Shown piece by piece: positions 6,540 through 7,032 of a DNA stretch of 7,032 nt. The notes under the pieces are model-generated. The model saw only the letters and a list, made by a program, of their open reading frames with translations. It was not told where the DNA came from and did no database searches. The position numbers were made by a program, and so were the translations under genes. The first letter of the stretch is position 1. Every line of letters starts with the position of its first letter. The stretch covers positions 1 to 7,032 of the forward strand of contig CAMVRW010000125.1 in NCBI GenBank assembly GCA_947169985.1, in the 5' to 3' direction. The stretch is from an uncultured Butyrivibrio sp. (GTDB lineage: Bacteria; Bacillota; Clostridia; Lachnospirales; Lachnospiraceae).

Positions 6540-6611
6540 TTAAAAATCGCAAACCGAGGTTCTCTTTCTGTATGAAGTTACAATCTCTGTTCTCTTTGCA
6601 CTCATTATCAT
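6540..6611 (-). CDS. Possible 23-residue small ORF in the 3' part of the MGMT transcript
   Basis: The ATG at 6611-6609 follows a Shine-Dalgarno-like GAGG with five bases between them and reads 23 codons to TAA at 6542-6540. The peptide is basic and polar: MIMSAKRTEIV, then TSYRKRTSVCDF. An alternative ATG is at 6605. The intrinsic terminator lies 24 bases after the stop. I recognise no family. It may be a real small protein, the end of a lost gene, or chance; an ORF of 23 codons is common by chance, and only the ribosome binding site and its position before a terminator favour it. Confidence 0.25.
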   Translation of the reverse strand: MIMSAKRTEIVTSYRKRTSVCDF

Positions 6612-6648
6612 GATTACCTCGCTTTCCTTTTTATTTTTTAACAATGAT

Positions 6649-6678
6649 ATTGTATCAGTATCACGTACTGATATCAAT
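6649..6678. repeat. Imperfect palindrome just after the MGMT stop codon
   Basis: Perfect eight-base arms TATCAGTA (6653-6660) and TACTGATA (6666-6673) surround the loop TCACG. After one unpaired T (6674) a further four pairs, ATTG with CAAT, extend the stem to twelve pairs. It lies three bases past the MGMT stop. Neither strand has a U-tract after it, so it is not a standard terminator. It could be an mRNA 3' stabiliser or a protein-binding palindrome. Confidence 0.6.
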
Positions 6679-6681
6679 ACA

Positions 6682-6981
6682 CTATTTCCACTGAAATATA
6701 TCAAGATCAACCTTCCCGTCAGAAACAGTTACGCCTTCCGCCTCCAGCAGCTTTGCCTGTGCTCCAGCTCCACCGAAAGCAAATTTCCCTGCCAGTTCTC
6801 CTTTAGCATTCACAACGCGATAGCAGGGAATACTATCCGGATCCGGGTTCTTGTGAAGAGCATTTCCTACAGCTCTGGCCATCTTCCTATCCCCAGCAAG
6901 TTCCGCAATCTGCGAATATGTAGCAACATGACCATATGGTATCTTCTTTACTACCTCATATATTCTCTTTGAAATATCCAT
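6682..6981 (-). CDS. MGMT family alkyltransferase-like protein (single C-terminal domain)
   Basis: 99 residues, the length of a stand-alone DNA-binding/methyl-acceptor domain, lacking the N-terminal domain of full Ogt/MGMT (about 165). Features in order: the wing-helix start KRIYEVVKKIPYGHVATYSQIA with the conserved Tyr (Y22); the recognition helix ARAVGNALHKNP with the Arg finger (R36) and hinge Asn (N45); the active-site segment IPCYRVV with acceptor cysteine C53; FAFGG; and LLEAEG, with E82 at the place of the catalytic Glu. The usual PCHRV His is Tyr54 here. E. coli Atl has Trp in place of the Cys, so this protein keeps the acceptor but lacks the His. Likely role: recognition or repair of O6-alkylguanine. 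The ribosome binding site GAAGGAG (four bases before ATG) overlaps the upstream gene's TGA, so it is co-translated with that methyltransferase gene. Confidence 0.92.
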   Translation of the reverse strand: MDISKRIYEVVKKIPYGHVATYSQIAELAGDRKMARAVGNALHKNPDPDSIPCYRVVNAKGELAGKFAFGGAGAQAKLLEAEGVTVSDGKVDLDIFQWK

Positions 6982-6990
6982 AGATCTCCT

Positions 6991-7032
6991 TCAAGTCGTC
7001 TTCGTCAAGAGAACTACGGTTTCAACATGGCT
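6991..7032 (-). CDS. 3' end of a probable uracil-5 RNA methyltransferase (TrmA/RlmC/RlmD family), cut by window
   Basis: Only the last 13 codons and the TGA (6993-6991) are inside: SHVETVVLLTKTT. HVETVxLL is the very conserved C-terminal ending of the SAM-dependent 23S rRNA/tRNA uracil-5 methyltransferases, whose catalytic Glu and Cys lie upstream, outside this window. The stop is nine bases before the MGMT start and overlaps its ribosome binding site, which marks an operon. The family call rests on one short motif. Confidence 0.6.
   Translation of the reverse strand, partial: SHVETVVLLTKTT

Noticed and set aside
6610..6972. 120-codon plus-strand ORF with a hydrophobic start
   Set aside because: It is antisense to the well-supported MGMT gene over most of its length, has no good ribosome binding site, and its hydrophobic part comes from a T-rich intergenic stretch.

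Overview
The window looks like chromosomal DNA of a low-to-mid-GC Firmicute, most likely a clostridium of the Lachnospiraceae (Butyrivibrio-like). The evidence is the strong AGGAGG-type ribosome binding sites, the sigma-A-type promoters with extended -10 elements, and the family character of the proteins: a PfoR-like PTS IIC, a DUF6273 domain, an MBOAT/SGNH pair and an RsgA with a basic C-terminal tail. This placement rests on remembered family resemblance, not on a search. No rRNA, tRNA, CRISPR array or insertion sequence is visible.

Left region, minus strand (1-1634): an orphan PTS_EIIC_2/PfoR-like membrane protein has a recognisable promoter and a short hairpin leader. A membrane-anchored Mrr_cat-type nuclease-fold protein follows 42 bases downstream and runs off the window edge.

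Central region, plus strand (1690-6143): three genes form a probable cell-surface acylation cassette. They are an acyltransferase-3 membrane protein fused to an extracytoplasmic DUF6273-like domain, an MBOAT O-acyltransferase with its own promoter, and an SGNH-type secreted or anchored hydrolase/transferase. A strong intrinsic terminator, whose stem contains the last codons of the third gene, ends the unit. By analogy with AlgI/AlgJ-X, DltB/DltD and PatA/PatB, the MBOAT should move an acyl group across the membrane and the SGNH protein should place it on a glycan. The acyltransferase-3 gene may add a second modification or work on the same polymer.

Right region, minus strand (6126-7032): reading in transcription order, there is the extreme 3' end of a probable uracil-5 RNA methyltransferase, then a complete small MGMT/alkyltransferase-like gene. 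Next come a perfect-stem palindrome, a possible 23-residue ORF and an intrinsic terminator. The last item is a remnant of rsgA that has lost its whole GTPase centre: an N-terminal OB-fold piece of 61 codons abuts, out of frame, about 25 codons of the RsgA C-terminal tail.

The most notable items are the internally deleted rsgA, the acyltransferase-3/DUF6273 fusion beside an MBOAT/SGNH pair, and the shared TTAA stop of the convergent genes inside the terminator loop.
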